A stretch of DNA of 64,000 nt from an uncultured Eubacteriales bacterium (GTDB lineage: Bacteria > Bacillota > Clostridia > Oscillospirales > Acutalibacteraceae). This document shows positions 16,425 through 24,547 of the stretch, piece by piece. The stretch is from assembly GCA_951801675.1 (NCBI GenBank), contig CATONX010000007.1, positions 1-64,000 on the forward strand. Direction: 5' to 3'. Under the pieces are notes generated by a model, which saw only the letters and a program-made list of their open reading frames with translations, made no database searches and was not told the DNA's origin. Every line of letters begins with the position of its first letter. Position 1 is the stretch's first letter. Both the position numbers and the translations under genes were made by a program.

Positions 16425-17750
16425 ATGACGAATCAAAACCCATTGGCGCTGGCACAAGCCATTCGTGCGGGAACCTGCACGGTGGCCGAAGCGATCGCGC
16501 CTTACATAGAGAAAATCGAGCAGGACGGCAGCTTGTTTTCTTCCTTTGACCGGGAGGCGGCAGCCGCCCAGATAGACGCGGTGCAAGCGCGGCTTCGTGC
16601 GGGAGAGGCCCTCTCTCCCCTGGCCGGGATGCCGGTTGCGGTTACAGAGACCATCTGCACCCAAGGGGAAGAAACGGCCGCCGGTTCCAAGATGCTGGCC
16701 GGTTTTAAGCCGCCCTTTGAGGCGATGGCGGTAACAAAGCTCAAGGAAGCGGGCATGATCGTCTTAGGGAAGCTGAAAACCGACGAGTTCGGCTGCGACG
16801 GCCTTGGCTGTACGGCTCCTTTGGCGATAAAGAAGGGCCAGGTCCTTCTGGGCTTCGGGTGCGACACGGGCGGGTCTTTGCGGGCGCCGGCGGTGCAAAA
16901 CGGGGTGTACTGCGTAAAGCCCACCTACGGCGCGGTGTCCCGTGCGGGATTGATTGCTTACGCTTCTTCGATGGACCAGGTGTCCGTCTTTGCGCCTGAC
17001 CTTGCCTTGTGCGAGGCGGGGCTTATGGCGGTGGCGGGGCATGACCCGGCGGACAGCACCTCTTTGGAAACGCCCCTCCCCCCGGCCGGCGGGTTCTCCG
17101 TTTCGGGGCGCAAGGTGGGCATTCTCAAGGAAGCTCTGGAGGAAACGGACGAAGCGGGCAAGGCTGCGGTAAAAGCCGCGGCGGACGCTTTTGCGGCGGC
17201 GGGCGCCCAAGTGATGGAGCTTTCCATCCCGCAGGTCAAAAACGCCCTGGCTGCTTACCTGATTATCGCCACCGCCGAAGCGAGCGGCAACATGGCCCGG
17301 TTCGACGGCATCAAGTACGGCTATCAGACGCCCCATTATGAGAACCTGTTTGATTTGTACCTGAAGTCGCGCAGCGAAGGCTTCGGCCGGAAAATGAAAG
17401 AGCGGCTGGGGCTCGGTTCTTTGATGCTTTCGGAAGGATATTACGACGACTATTACGACAAGGCCATGCGGGTGCGCGGGCAGATTGCCGCTGCCGTGAA
17501 GGCGGCTTTCGATCAGGTGGACTGTCTGCTGACCCCGGTGTTCCCCGCGAATGCGGATTTTGACGCCGCTACTCTTTTGGGCGCGGAGAAAAATAACCGC
17601 CTTTTGACCGCCGCCAGCCTGACCGGGCGGCCCAGCCTAGTCATCCCGGCGGAAGCCCAAAACGGCGTGCAGCTCATCGGCAGGTACATGGAGGATTTGA
17701 CGCTGCTGGCCTTCGGGCGGGCAGCGGCGCCGGAAAGGAGCGGAGTGTAA
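16425..17750 (+). CDS. gatA: GatA-like amidotransferase subunit with degenerate amidase site
   Basis: GatA normally hydrolyses glutamine and passes ammonia to GatB. This 441-residue protein aligns with GatA along its length (PLAGMPVAV, DTGGSLRAPA, KPTYGAVSRAGLIAYASSMDQV, ARFDGIKYGYQT, EGYYDDYYDKA) but is about 45 shorter than usual. The nucleophile Ser is kept (S151 in DTGGS). The catalytic Lys of the VKD motif is Thr (VAVTE, T74), and the block normally reading GGSSGGSAAAV, which holds the cis-Ser, is absent: DEFGCDGLGCTAPLAIKKG runs straight to LLGFGCDTGGS. The frame is intact, so this is not simple decay. It should have little or no glutaminase activity unless chemistry is supplied otherwise. 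It ends 1 bp before gatB. Confidence 0.88.
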   Translation: MTNQNPLALAQAIRAGTCTVAEAIAPYIEKIEQDGSLFSSFDREAAAAQIDAVQARLRAGEALSPLAGMPVAVTETICTQGEETAAGSKMLAGFKPPFEAMAVTKLKEAGMIVLGKLKTDEFGCDGLGCTAPLAIKKGQVLLGFGCDTGGSLRAPAVQNGVYCVKPTYGAVSRAGLIAYASSMDQVSVFAPDLALCEAGLMAVAGHDPADSTSLETPLPPAGGFSVSGRKVGILKEALEETDEAGKAAVKAAADAFAAAGAQVMELSIPQVKNALAAYLIIATAEASGNMARFDGIKYGYQTPHYENLFDLYLKSRSEGFGRKMKERLGLGSLMLSEGYYDDYYDKAMRVRGQIAAAVKAAFDQVDCLLTPVFPANADFDAATLLGAEKNNRLLTAASLTGRPSLVIPAEAQNGVQLIGRYMEDLTLLAFGRAAAPERSGV

Positions 17751-17751
17751 C

Positions 17752-19185
17752 ATGGAATACGAGGTTGTTATCGGCCTGGAAGTCCACACCGAGCTTGCGA
17801 CCAAGACGAAAATTTTCTGCTCCTGCTCCACTCAGTTCGGCGGCGGGGCCAACACCCACATCTGCCCCGGCTGCGCGGGTATGCCGGGCACCCTGCCGGT
17901 GGTGAACAAGAAGGTCATCGAGTTCGGCATCGCGGCGGCTTTGGTCACCAACAGCAAGATCAATCAATACACCACCTTCGATAAGAAAAACTATTTCTAC
18001 CCGGACCTGGCCTGTTCCTATCAGATCACCCAGCTGTTCCACCCCATCTGCGTAGACGGCAGCGTGGAGATTGAAACGTCCCAGGGAAAGAAGACCATCG
18101 GGCTCAAACAGATCCACATGGAGGAAGACGCGGGCAAGCTCAAGCATGACCCGTTTACCGACAGCTCCCTGGTGGACTATAATCGCTCCAGCATGCCGCT
18201 TCTGGAAATCGTCAGCAAGCCGGATTTCCGCTCGGCGGAGGAAGTGGTGGCGTACTTGGAAAAGCTGCGCTCCATGCTCAAAGCCATCGGCGTGTCCGAC
18301 TGCAAGATGCAGGAAGGCTCCATGCGGGCGGACATCAACCTGTCGGTGCGGCCGCTTGGAAGTACGAAGCTTGGCGTGCGGGCGGAAATGAAGAATATGA
18401 ACTCGTTAAAGTCCATCACCCGGGCCATTGAGTACGAGACCGCCCGGCACATCGATTTAATCGAGTCGGGCAACGCCCACAAGCTCAAGCAGGAGACCCG
18501 GCGGTGGGACGATGAAAAGGGCAAAACCTACGCCATGCGTTCCAAAGAAAACGCGCAGGACTACCGGTATTTCCCCAACCCCGACCTGCCTCCCATCGTT
18601 ATCAGCGACGAGTGGATTGAGCGGGTCCGCCAGAGCCTGCCGGAGCTTCCGGAAGCGAAGTTTGCACGGTACACGCAGGTTCTGGGCTTAAGCGAGGGAG
18701 ACAGCCGCCTGCTTACGGGCAGCAAGGTGCTTTCCGACCTGTGCGACCACTGCATCCAAGCGGGCATCGCGCCTCAGACGGCGGCCAACTGGATCACCGG
18801 CGAGGTGATGAACCTGGCAAAGAACGACGGCAAGCTGGCGGACGACCTGGTGCTTCGCAAGGAGAGCCTGGCAAAGCTCATCGGCCTGGTGGAAAAGAAC
18901 GTCATCAACCGCAACACCGCCAAGAAGGTGCTGGCGGAGGTGTATCACAAGGACGTGGACCCGGAGGAATACGTCAATGCAAACGGGCTTGCCATGGTGT
19001 CCGACAAAGGGGCCATCGAGCAGATGGTCAAGGACGTGCTGGCAGCCAACGAAAAGGTGGTCGCGGACTACAAGAGCGGCAAAACCCAGGCAAGAGGGTT
19101 CCTTTTCGGCCAGATCATGAAGCAGGCGAAAGGCAAGGCCGACACCAAGCTCATCAACGAGCTTTTAAACGAACAGCTCAGCTGA
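17752..19185 (+). CDS. gatB: Asp/Glu-tRNA amidotransferase subunit B
   Basis: GatB activates the Asp- or Glu-tRNA carboxylate with ATP and transfers ammonia to it. The 477-residue protein has GLEVHTEL, a zinc site of four cysteines (CSC...CPGC), NYFYPDL, IHMEEDAGK, the QEGSMRADINLSVRP strand and a C-terminal YqeY-like tRNA-binding domain. The kinase/transfer residues look intact, unlike the partner GatA amidase site. Some positions diverge from the common form (NYFYPDLACSYQ where PKGYQ is usual; NRSSMP for NRAGVP). Together with the AspRS above, the cluster is suited to making Asn-tRNA from Asp-tRNA. Confidence 0.94.
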   Translation: MEYEVVIGLEVHTELATKTKIFCSCSTQFGGGANTHICPGCAGMPGTLPVVNKKVIEFGIAAALVTNSKINQYTTFDKKNYFYPDLACSYQITQLFHPICVDGSVEIETSQGKKTIGLKQIHMEEDAGKLKHDPFTDSSLVDYNRSSMPLLEIVSKPDFRSAEEVVAYLEKLRSMLKAIGVSDCKMQEGSMRADINLSVRPLGSTKLGVRAEMKNMNSLKSITRAIEYETARHIDLIESGNAHKLKQETRRWDDEKGKTYAMRSKENAQDYRYFPNPDLPPIVISDEWIERVRQSLPELPEAKFARYTQVLGLSEGDSRLLTGSKVLSDLCDHCIQAGIAPQTAANWITGEVMNLAKNDGKLADDLVLRKESLAKLIGLVEKNVINRNTAKKVLAEVYHKDVDPEEYVNANGLAMVSDKGAIEQMVKDVLAANEKVVADYKSGKTQARGFLFGQIMKQAKGKADTKLINELLNEQLS

Positions 19186-19204
19186 TCCCATAAAAAAGAG
19201 CGAA

Positions 19205-19240
19205 GAAGCCCGGAGGGAAATTCCCTCCGGGCTTCTTTTT
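19205..19240 (+). terminator. Intrinsic terminator after gatB
   Basis: 14-bp perfect stem (19205-19218 with 19222-19235), 3-nt loop, then TTTTT. It ends the aspS-gatCAB transcript. Confidence 0.9.
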
Positions 19241-19344
19241 CTCTATCCTGTGGGACGTCTCACGGAGGCTCACCCCGCCCAGCAAAACCGTTTACGGGCA
19301 AAGGACTCTCCTGTGCTCACCAGGGGCGGGACATCTATGCTTTT

Positions 19345-19578
19345 TTACCCGCGGCGCTTGGGGCGAGGGAGCGGCTTGGGATCGTCGGTACGGTTTAAGA
19401 GGAAATCGACGCTGGTATCAAACAGGTCCGCAAGCTTGCACAGAATTTCCGGCGACATGGCATTGACACCATTTTCATAGGCACTGACGGTTTTCTGGTT
19501 GACAAAAAGAACCGCCGCCATTTTCTGCTGCGTCCAGCCCAGCTCTTCGCGCCCTTTCCGCACCCGCTCGTATTTCAT
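19345..19578 (-). CDS. XRE-family helix-turn-helix regulator
   Basis: A 77-residue Cro/cI-type DNA-binding protein: MKYERVRKGREELGWTQQKM, the recognition helix region NQKTVSAYENG and a PEILCKLADLFDTSVDFLL C-terminal helix typical of HTH_3 proteins. It has a Pro/Lys-rich tail. I choose ATG 19578, preceded by AGAGGTG, over the open frame to 19659. It is transcribed away from the alpha/beta hydrolase gene that starts 151 bp further on, and may regulate that gene and itself; this is inference from position. Confidence 0.85.
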   Translation of the reverse strand: MKYERVRKGREELGWTQQKMAAVLFVNQKTVSAYENGVNAMSPEILCKLADLFDTSVDFLLNRTDDPKPLPRPKRRG

Positions 19579-19729
19579 AACGGCATCACCTCTGCCGTCT
19601 ATGATAGCAGATTTCCTTGCAGCCGGGTGGATTTGGCAGAAATCCTGGTATTCCTCCATTTATATCTCCCGCTCGACCGGAACCCGTATCGCGGACTTTG
19701 CATAGATTGGAACAAAAGGAGTGTTGCCA

Positions 19730-20545
19730 ATGTTTTTTGTCCGAACCGGCGACGGCGTGAAAATCGCCGTGTACGATCTCAATCCAAGGGGCAAGCAGAC
19801 CGTATTCCTGGTGCACGGCTGGCCCTTATCCCATAAAATGTACGAATACCAGACCGAACTGCTCACTAGCCTTGGGTACCGGGTGGTGCTCCTTGACCTG
19901 CGCGGTTTTGGAAACTCCGACGCCCCCTCCTGCCGCTATGGATACAGCCAGATGGCGGACGATATCTATACCGTGGTACGCGCTCTGCGGCTGCATCATT
20001 TCATCCTGGTGGGCTTCTCCATGGGCGGCGGCATCGTAACCCGTTACATGGCCCGACACAACGGCTACGGCGTCAAAAAGCTGGTGCTGCTGGGCGCGGC
20101 CACCCCCAGCCTTGTCAAGCGGTCGGACTTTCCCTACGGCGTCAGTCCCGAATCGGTCGAGCAGTGGGCCCAGCAGACGATTACCGACCGGGCCCAGCTC
20201 AATGAGAATTTCAGCCGGATGCTCTTATACAGCTCCCATTCCAACGCCATCGTCAACTGGTTTCGCAGCCTTGCGGACGAAGCCTCCGGCATCGGCACCC
20301 TGCAAACCGCCTATGCCCTGGGTACCGAGGACATGCGCGAGGACATTCAGAAAATCAAGGTTCCCACCGGCATTTTCCATGGGGTAAAGGACCGGGTGGT
20401 TCCTTTTGAACTGGCTTTGGTGCAGAAGGAGTGCATCTGCAATTCCACCCTGTTTCCCATGGAGTACAGCGGCCACGGGGTCTTCTACGACGAGCTTTCC
20501 AAATTTAACCGCCTGTTCCTCGAATACATCCAAGAGGATTGCTGA
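19730..20545 (+). CDS. Alpha/beta hydrolase (non-heme chloroperoxidase/esterase-like)
   Basis: A 271-residue cytoplasmic alpha/beta hydrolase. It has the oxyanion-loop HGWPLSHKMYEYQ, the nucleophile elbow GFSMGG (Ser near residue 98), an acidic residue in GVKDRVVPFE, and the His in YSGHGVFYDE. HGWP followed by the DLRGFGNSDAP strand matches the cofactor-free perhydrolase/arylesterase group. The substrate is unknown. ATG 19730 follows AAAGGAG; GTG 19721 overlaps that site. It is divergent from the XRE gene and ends at a bidirectional terminator. Confidence 0.85.
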   Translation: MFFVRTGDGVKIAVYDLNPRGKQTVFLVHGWPLSHKMYEYQTELLTSLGYRVVLLDLRGFGNSDAPSCRYGYSQMADDIYTVVRALRLHHFILVGFSMGGGIVTRYMARHNGYGVKKLVLLGAATPSLVKRSDFPYGVSPESVEQWAQQTITDRAQLNENFSRMLLYSSHSNAIVNWFRSLADEASGIGTLQTAYALGTEDMREDIQKIKVPTGIFHGVKDRVVPFELALVQKECICNSTLFPMEYSGHGVFYDELSKFNRLFLEYIQEDC

Positions 20546-20620
20546 CGGCTTTTTGCCTGGACTTTCTTTTTGTTGTCCGTCCGCCTTTTTCCTTCAAACC
20601 TCCTAGGAAGGCAGGCGGCA

Positions 20621-20656
20621 AAAAAGGCCGGGAACCAATTGGTTTCCGGCCTTTAT
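20621..20656. terminator. Bidirectional terminator between hydrolase and telA
   Basis: Stem of 14 bp with one mismatch (20623-20636 with 20641-20654). An A-run to the left gives U's for the minus-strand telA transcript, and TTTATAT to the right serves the plus strand. Confidence 0.8.
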
Positions 20657-20663
20657 ATTGCCA

Positions 20664-21803
20664 TTAAGAACGGACTTGCAGCAGCTTCTGCTTGAGCTCT
20701 CCTTCAATGCGGCCGAGCTCCGCCTCCGCTTCCTGACGCTTCTGCCGGCCTTCCTCCTGAATGCGCAGAACCTCGTCGAGGGTCGAAATGAGGCTTTCGT
20801 TGGTGTGCTTGAGAGTCTCGATGTCCACAATGCCTCGCTCGGACTCTTTGGCCGTCTCGATGGTGGCCATCTTGAGAGTGTCGGCGTTCTTGCGCAGCAG
20901 CTCGTTTGTCATGTTGGACACCTCGTGCTGCGCCTGGGCCGCCTGCTGAGAATGGGCCACCCCCAGGGCCAGAACCATCTGGCTCTTCCACAGCGGAATG
21001 GTGTTGACCAGGGTGGACTGGATTTTGTCGGTCATCAGGGTGTCGTTTCCCTGGACCAGGCGGATCTGGGGCGCCATCTGGATGGAGATCATCCGGGTCA
21101 GCTCCAGGTCATGGAGCTTCTTTTCAAACCGGTTGCACAGCCCCGAAAGGTCGTTGACCGCCTGGGCGTCCTCCGGAAGGCCGGACTGGCTGGCCCTCTC
21201 CTGAAGGGCGGGAAGTTCTGTTTGCTGCACTTCCTGGAGCTTCTTTTTGCCCGCCATGATGTACATGGACAGCTCTTTGAAATACACCTTGTTGAGCTCG
21301 TACATTTTATCGAGCATGGCAATGTCCTTGAGCAGCTGAATCTGGTGGTTTTCCAGGGCGGTGCAGATTTTGTCGATGTTGGCCTCCGCCTTGTCGTACT
21401 TGGCCTTCATGGCGACGATTTTATTGGAGCTGCGCTTGAAGAAACCGAAGAGACCTTTCTCGTTCTCGTCCACGTCGAAGCTCTTGAGCTCGGTGACCAC
21501 GCTCGAAAGCATTTCCCCCACCTCGCCCAAGTCCTTGGTGCGAACGTTATCAAGGGCGGTTTCCGAAAAGTCCGCGATTTTTTTCTGTGCGCCCGAACCG
21601 TACTGCAGAATCATGGCGGAATTGTTCAGCTGGATTTTGGACGCGAAATCGTCCACCATTCTTTTTTCCTCCGCCGTCAGCGTGCTCTCCTCAAACACCG
21701 GGGCAGGCGGCTGGTTGGGCGCAGTCTGCAGCTGGGCGGCAGGCGCTTCCTCGGAAAAGGGCTCAAAGGTCAGGGTCGGGACTTCCATTTTCTCTTCGTT
21801 CAT
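20664..21803 (-). CDS. telA: TelA/YaaN family protein (toxic anion resistance)
   Basis: A 379-residue soluble, mostly helical protein of the TelA family (named for tellurite resistance; YaaN in Bacillus). It has an acidic, Pro/Ala-rich N-terminus, the conserved ENHQIQLLKDIAMLDKMYELN region, a heptad-rich middle, and the IPLWKSQMVLALGVAHSQQAA motif near the C-terminus. The molecular function is unknown; members are linked to resistance to tellurite, antibiotics and cell-envelope stress. It lies 57 bp downstream of xpaC on the same strand, the common xpaC-telA pair. Confidence 0.9.
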   Translation of the reverse strand: MNEEKMEVPTLTFEPFSEEAPAAQLQTAPNQPPAPVFEESTLTAEEKRMVDDFASKIQLNNSAMILQYGSGAQKKIADFSETALDNVRTKDLGEVGEMLSSVVTELKSFDVDENEKGLFGFFKRSSNKIVAMKAKYDKAEANIDKICTALENHQIQLLKDIAMLDKMYELNKVYFKELSMYIMAGKKKLQEVQQTELPALQERASQSGLPEDAQAVNDLSGLCNRFEKKLHDLELTRMISIQMAPQIRLVQGNDTLMTDKIQSTLVNTIPLWKSQMVLALGVAHSQQAAQAQHEVSNMTNELLRKNADTLKMATIETAKESERGIVDIETLKHTNESLISTLDEVLRIQEEGRQKRQEAEAELGRIEGELKQKLLQVRS

Positions 21804-21860
21804 TTCCAGTCGTACCTCCTAAATTGCGGCCATCGGCCGCGCAATCAAACATGCGTCAAA

Positions 21861-23069
21861 TCAGGATACCGGGCCCTGCGGGCCTTTCTCCTGGGGCTTT
21901 TCAAACCGGTGCCCGGTCAGGCCTTCCTGGGCAAGCATCGTCTGGAGCACCGAAATATCGGTGGAAATATCCAGCGCATCGTCTTCAAAGAGCCGGTCGA
22001 GCAGATTCTCAAAGGCGACGCTGATGGTATCCAGGGTGTCACGGATTTCCCGCTTGGCGGCCATAATGTTTTCCCCCTGCACCGGCTGCTCTTCAAACTC
22101 CCGGTAGGTGTTGACAAGCTTTAGGGTGGTGGGCAGGTAATAGCTCATGAACTTGCGGATGTCCGGCAGCTTTTCCGGATGCTGCTCCACCTGCTCAAAG
22201 ATTTTCGAGGTGACCTCCTCCAAGCGGAACAGCTTGTTGGAAATGTCCTCCCCGGGCATGGCGTCGTTCGCTTCCCGGATCTGGCGCAGGTACGCGCGGC
22301 CCTCGTCGATGGTTTTGTGAAGGGTGGCGGCGTTGGGGTCCTTTTCCTCCATCTCCTTGCGCCGCTGCTCTTCAATCTGACGCTGCTTCATGCTTTCCTG
22401 CAGCTGCAGATACTGCTCGTAGGTATCCTCATCGGTCATCAGGCAGGTTTTCTGGTCGTCGATGTGCCCGTCCGGGAACATACGAAGCCGGATCATTTTC
22501 TGCAGGTCCTTGGCGACAAAGGCATTGTCCTTCCCCACCGCAGCCGCAAGCTCCCGGATTTCGCAGAAGGTCCGCCCGGCCAGCACCTTTTGATAGCATT
22601 TAAACCGCTTGACCCGTCCCCGCTGCCTTGCCCCCACGCCCACCATAGCGGCGCAGGCAACCGTCAGCGGGAAGAAGCAGGCGGTCAGAATCGGAAAGAC
22701 CGGGATGCTGGAAAGCGCGGCGGTCAAAATGGCGAACACCAGCGTAGCAATGGCGAAGGGAATACCGAACACCAGCCCGAACACCAAAAACAGAATCCCC
22801 GACACCGATCCCGCCGGCATTTTGCCCCGCTGCATCACGGGGGCTGAATAGGAATAAGCCGGCTGGGCGGACTTCTGGTAAGCCGGCCCGCTTTGGCTGC
22901 TTGTATATCTGCCCTTTTGAGGGGCCGTCGCCTCTTTTACCGTTTGCTTGGCGGTATTCACCGCGTCCTTGACGGTATGCTTCAACTCGGAAAATTCGTT
23001 GGAATGAATTGCGTCCTTCACTGCTTTCCCGATGTCGCGGCCAATGTCGGAGAAATTCCGGTTTTCCAT
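21861..23069 (-). CDS. xpaC: XpaC-like 5-bromo-4-chloroindolyl phosphate hydrolysis protein
   Basis: A 402-residue protein with an N-terminal charged helical region. Two adjacent hydrophobic segments (about residues 88-115 and 118-145) and a long cytoplasmic C-terminal domain with a Gln/Arg/Glu-rich coiled coil follow. This is the layout of XpaC, always paired with TelA. The family name refers to a phenotype; enzymatic activity is not established. ATG 23069 is chosen because GGGAGG lies 7 nt upstream; ATG 23075 would be too close. A near-consensus promoter lies 30 bp upstream. Confidence 0.85.
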   Translation of the reverse strand: MENRNFSDIGRDIGKAVKDAIHSNEFSELKHTVKDAVNTAKQTVKEATAPQKGRYTSSQSGPAYQKSAQPAYSYSAPVMQRGKMPAGSVSGILFLVFGLVFGIPFAIATLVFAILTAALSSIPVFPILTACFFPLTVACAAMVGVGARQRGRVKRFKCYQKVLAGRTFCEIRELAAAVGKDNAFVAKDLQKMIRLRMFPDGHIDDQKTCLMTDEDTYEQYLQLQESMKQRQIEEQRRKEMEEKDPNAATLHKTIDEGRAYLRQIREANDAMPGEDISNKLFRLEEVTSKIFEQVEQHPEKLPDIRKFMSYYLPTTLKLVNTYREFEEQPVQGENIMAAKREIRDTLDTISVAFENLLDRLFEDDALDISTDISVLQTMLAQEGLTGHRFEKPQEKGPQGPVS

Positions 23070-23098
23070 TCGCATACCTCCCTTGCCGTATTTGTTTC

Positions 23099-23127
23099 AT
23101 TATATCGCATCCGCCAGGAAAGTACAA
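23099..23127 (-). promoter_or_regulatory. Promoter for xpaC-telA
   Basis: On the minus strand: TTGTAC (23122-23127), 17-bp spacer, TATAAT (23099-23104). It faces away from the lactate dehydrogenase gene. Confidence 0.8.
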
Positions 23128-23263
23128 CCTCAAAATCTCCCCAGATGCTGCGGCGGTGGCGCAGCTCTTCGTGTTTTTTCCGGCCTTCTTTGGATATTTC
23201 TCCCCTTTGCGGCGCACACTTTTGTTAGACGCGCATGTTTGCGCAATACAAGGAGGCAACCTC

Positions 23264-24208
23264 ATGAATCTACGGAAATGCGCCATCATCGGCTGCGGCT
23301 ATGTGGGAGCGACCACCGCCTTTGCCCTCACCCAAAGCGGCCTTTTCTCCGAGCTCGTTCTCATTGACCAGAACCGCAAAAAAGCGTTGGGCGAGGCGAT
23401 GGATCTGAGCCATTCGGTCCCCTTCGTGAAGCCAGTGGAGGTAGTGGCCGGGGATTACCCCGACCTTGCGGACTGCGCTTTGGTCATCATCACTGCCGGC
23501 GCGGGGCAGGCGCCCGGGGAAACCCGGCTGGACCTGGTGCACAAAAACGTAAAAATCTTTCAGTCCATTATTCCCCAGATCACCCGCTATAATCAGGAAT
23601 GCATTCTTCTGGTGGTATCAAACCCGGTGGATATTCTCACTTATGTGACCCTCAAGCTGTCCGGCTTTCCGGCCAATCGCGTGATCGGTTCGGGCACGGT
23701 CCTTGACACGGCGCGGCTGAAATTCCTGTTGGGCGCCCATTTCGAGGTGGATCCGCGCAACGTTCACGCCTTTATGATCGGGGAGCACGGGGACACCGAG
23801 CTTCCTGTTTACAGCTCGGCCAACGTGTCCGGCATCGACTTTGACCATTTCTGTCAAAGCTGTCAGCGCCACTGCGACCAGGAGGTACTGCGCACCATCT
23901 ACGAGGAAGTCAAAAACAGCGCCTATGAAGTAATCGAAAACAAGGGCGCCACCTATTACGCCATCGCGCTGGCGGTGCTGCGCATTGTGGAGGCGCTCAT
24001 GCGCGACGAACATTCGGTGCTGACGGTGTCGGTTCTCCCCGAGGGGCATTACGAGCTAAACGACCTGTGCATCGGTCTGCCCGCCATTGTGGGCCAGGGC
24101 GGCATTGAAAAGGTGCTGGACGTGCCGCTGGATTCGGACGAATGGGACCGGCTGCAAAAAAGCGCTGCCCAGATGAAAAAGGTGATTGGGGAAATCTGCT
24201 GGGAATAA
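23264..24208 (+). CDS. ldh: L-lactate dehydrogenase
   Basis: This NAD-dependent enzyme reduces pyruvate to L-lactate, regenerating NAD in fermentation. The 314-residue protein has the Rossmann loop GCGYVGATTAFA, the mobile loop AGAGQAPGETRLDL (the Gln marks pyruvate rather than oxaloacetate specificity) and the catalytic GEHGDTELPVYS. DTARL is also present. The frame is open to 23009, but ATG 23264 matches the family start and is preceded by AAGGAGG. I found no clear promoter or Rex site in the 160-bp divergent region. Confidence 0.94.
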   Translation: MNLRKCAIIGCGYVGATTAFALTQSGLFSELVLIDQNRKKALGEAMDLSHSVPFVKPVEVVAGDYPDLADCALVIITAGAGQAPGETRLDLVHKNVKIFQSIIPQITRYNQECILLVVSNPVDILTYVTLKLSGFPANRVIGSGTVLDTARLKFLLGAHFEVDPRNVHAFMIGEHGDTELPVYSSANVSGIDFDHFCQSCQRHCDQEVLRTIYEEVKNSAYEVIENKGATYYAIALAVLRIVEALMRDEHSVLTVSVLPEGHYELNDLCIGLPAIVGQGGIEKVLDVPLDSDEWDRLQKSAAQMKKVIGEICWE

Positions 24209-24420
24209 GAAAGAGGATTGGCCTTTCCTTTATTGACGCATACCCGAACGGATTCTCCCATTTCCGCCCGATGGCAGGGTACGGTGAACGGGGTAGTAGA
24301 TCAGATAGATGGAAGGCTTCGTCGTTTTTCTTTCCTGTCATTTTGGTGTCCGTCTTGGCCGGGCCAAGGTGGTTTGGCAGTTCGTTGCCTATATACCGGC
24401 AAGATGGGCTCCCTCTTATC

Positions 24421-24458
24421 AAAAAAGGCCAACCGCTTTTGGCGGTTCGCCTTTTGCC
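24421..24458 (-). terminator. Terminator downstream of the transglutaminase gene
   Basis: Stem with one internal mismatch (24424-24436 with 24442-24454) and an A-run 24421-24426 that becomes U's in the minus-strand transcript. The 339-bp region 24209-24547, between two convergent genes, holds this hairpin and no gene I can support. Confidence 0.6.
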
Positions 24459-24547
24459 TCTCGCGGCGGCTTTTTTTGGCTGCCGCAATTCATTTTTTCA
24501 CTTGGCATCGGCGTCTCTCCCTCGCCGTTTGGAAACGTGCTCTCCGG

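Noticed and set aside
23076-23263. Rex-binding site upstream of lactate dehydrogenase
   Set aside because: Only a TTGTTA-like half is present (23223-23229); the other half is missing.
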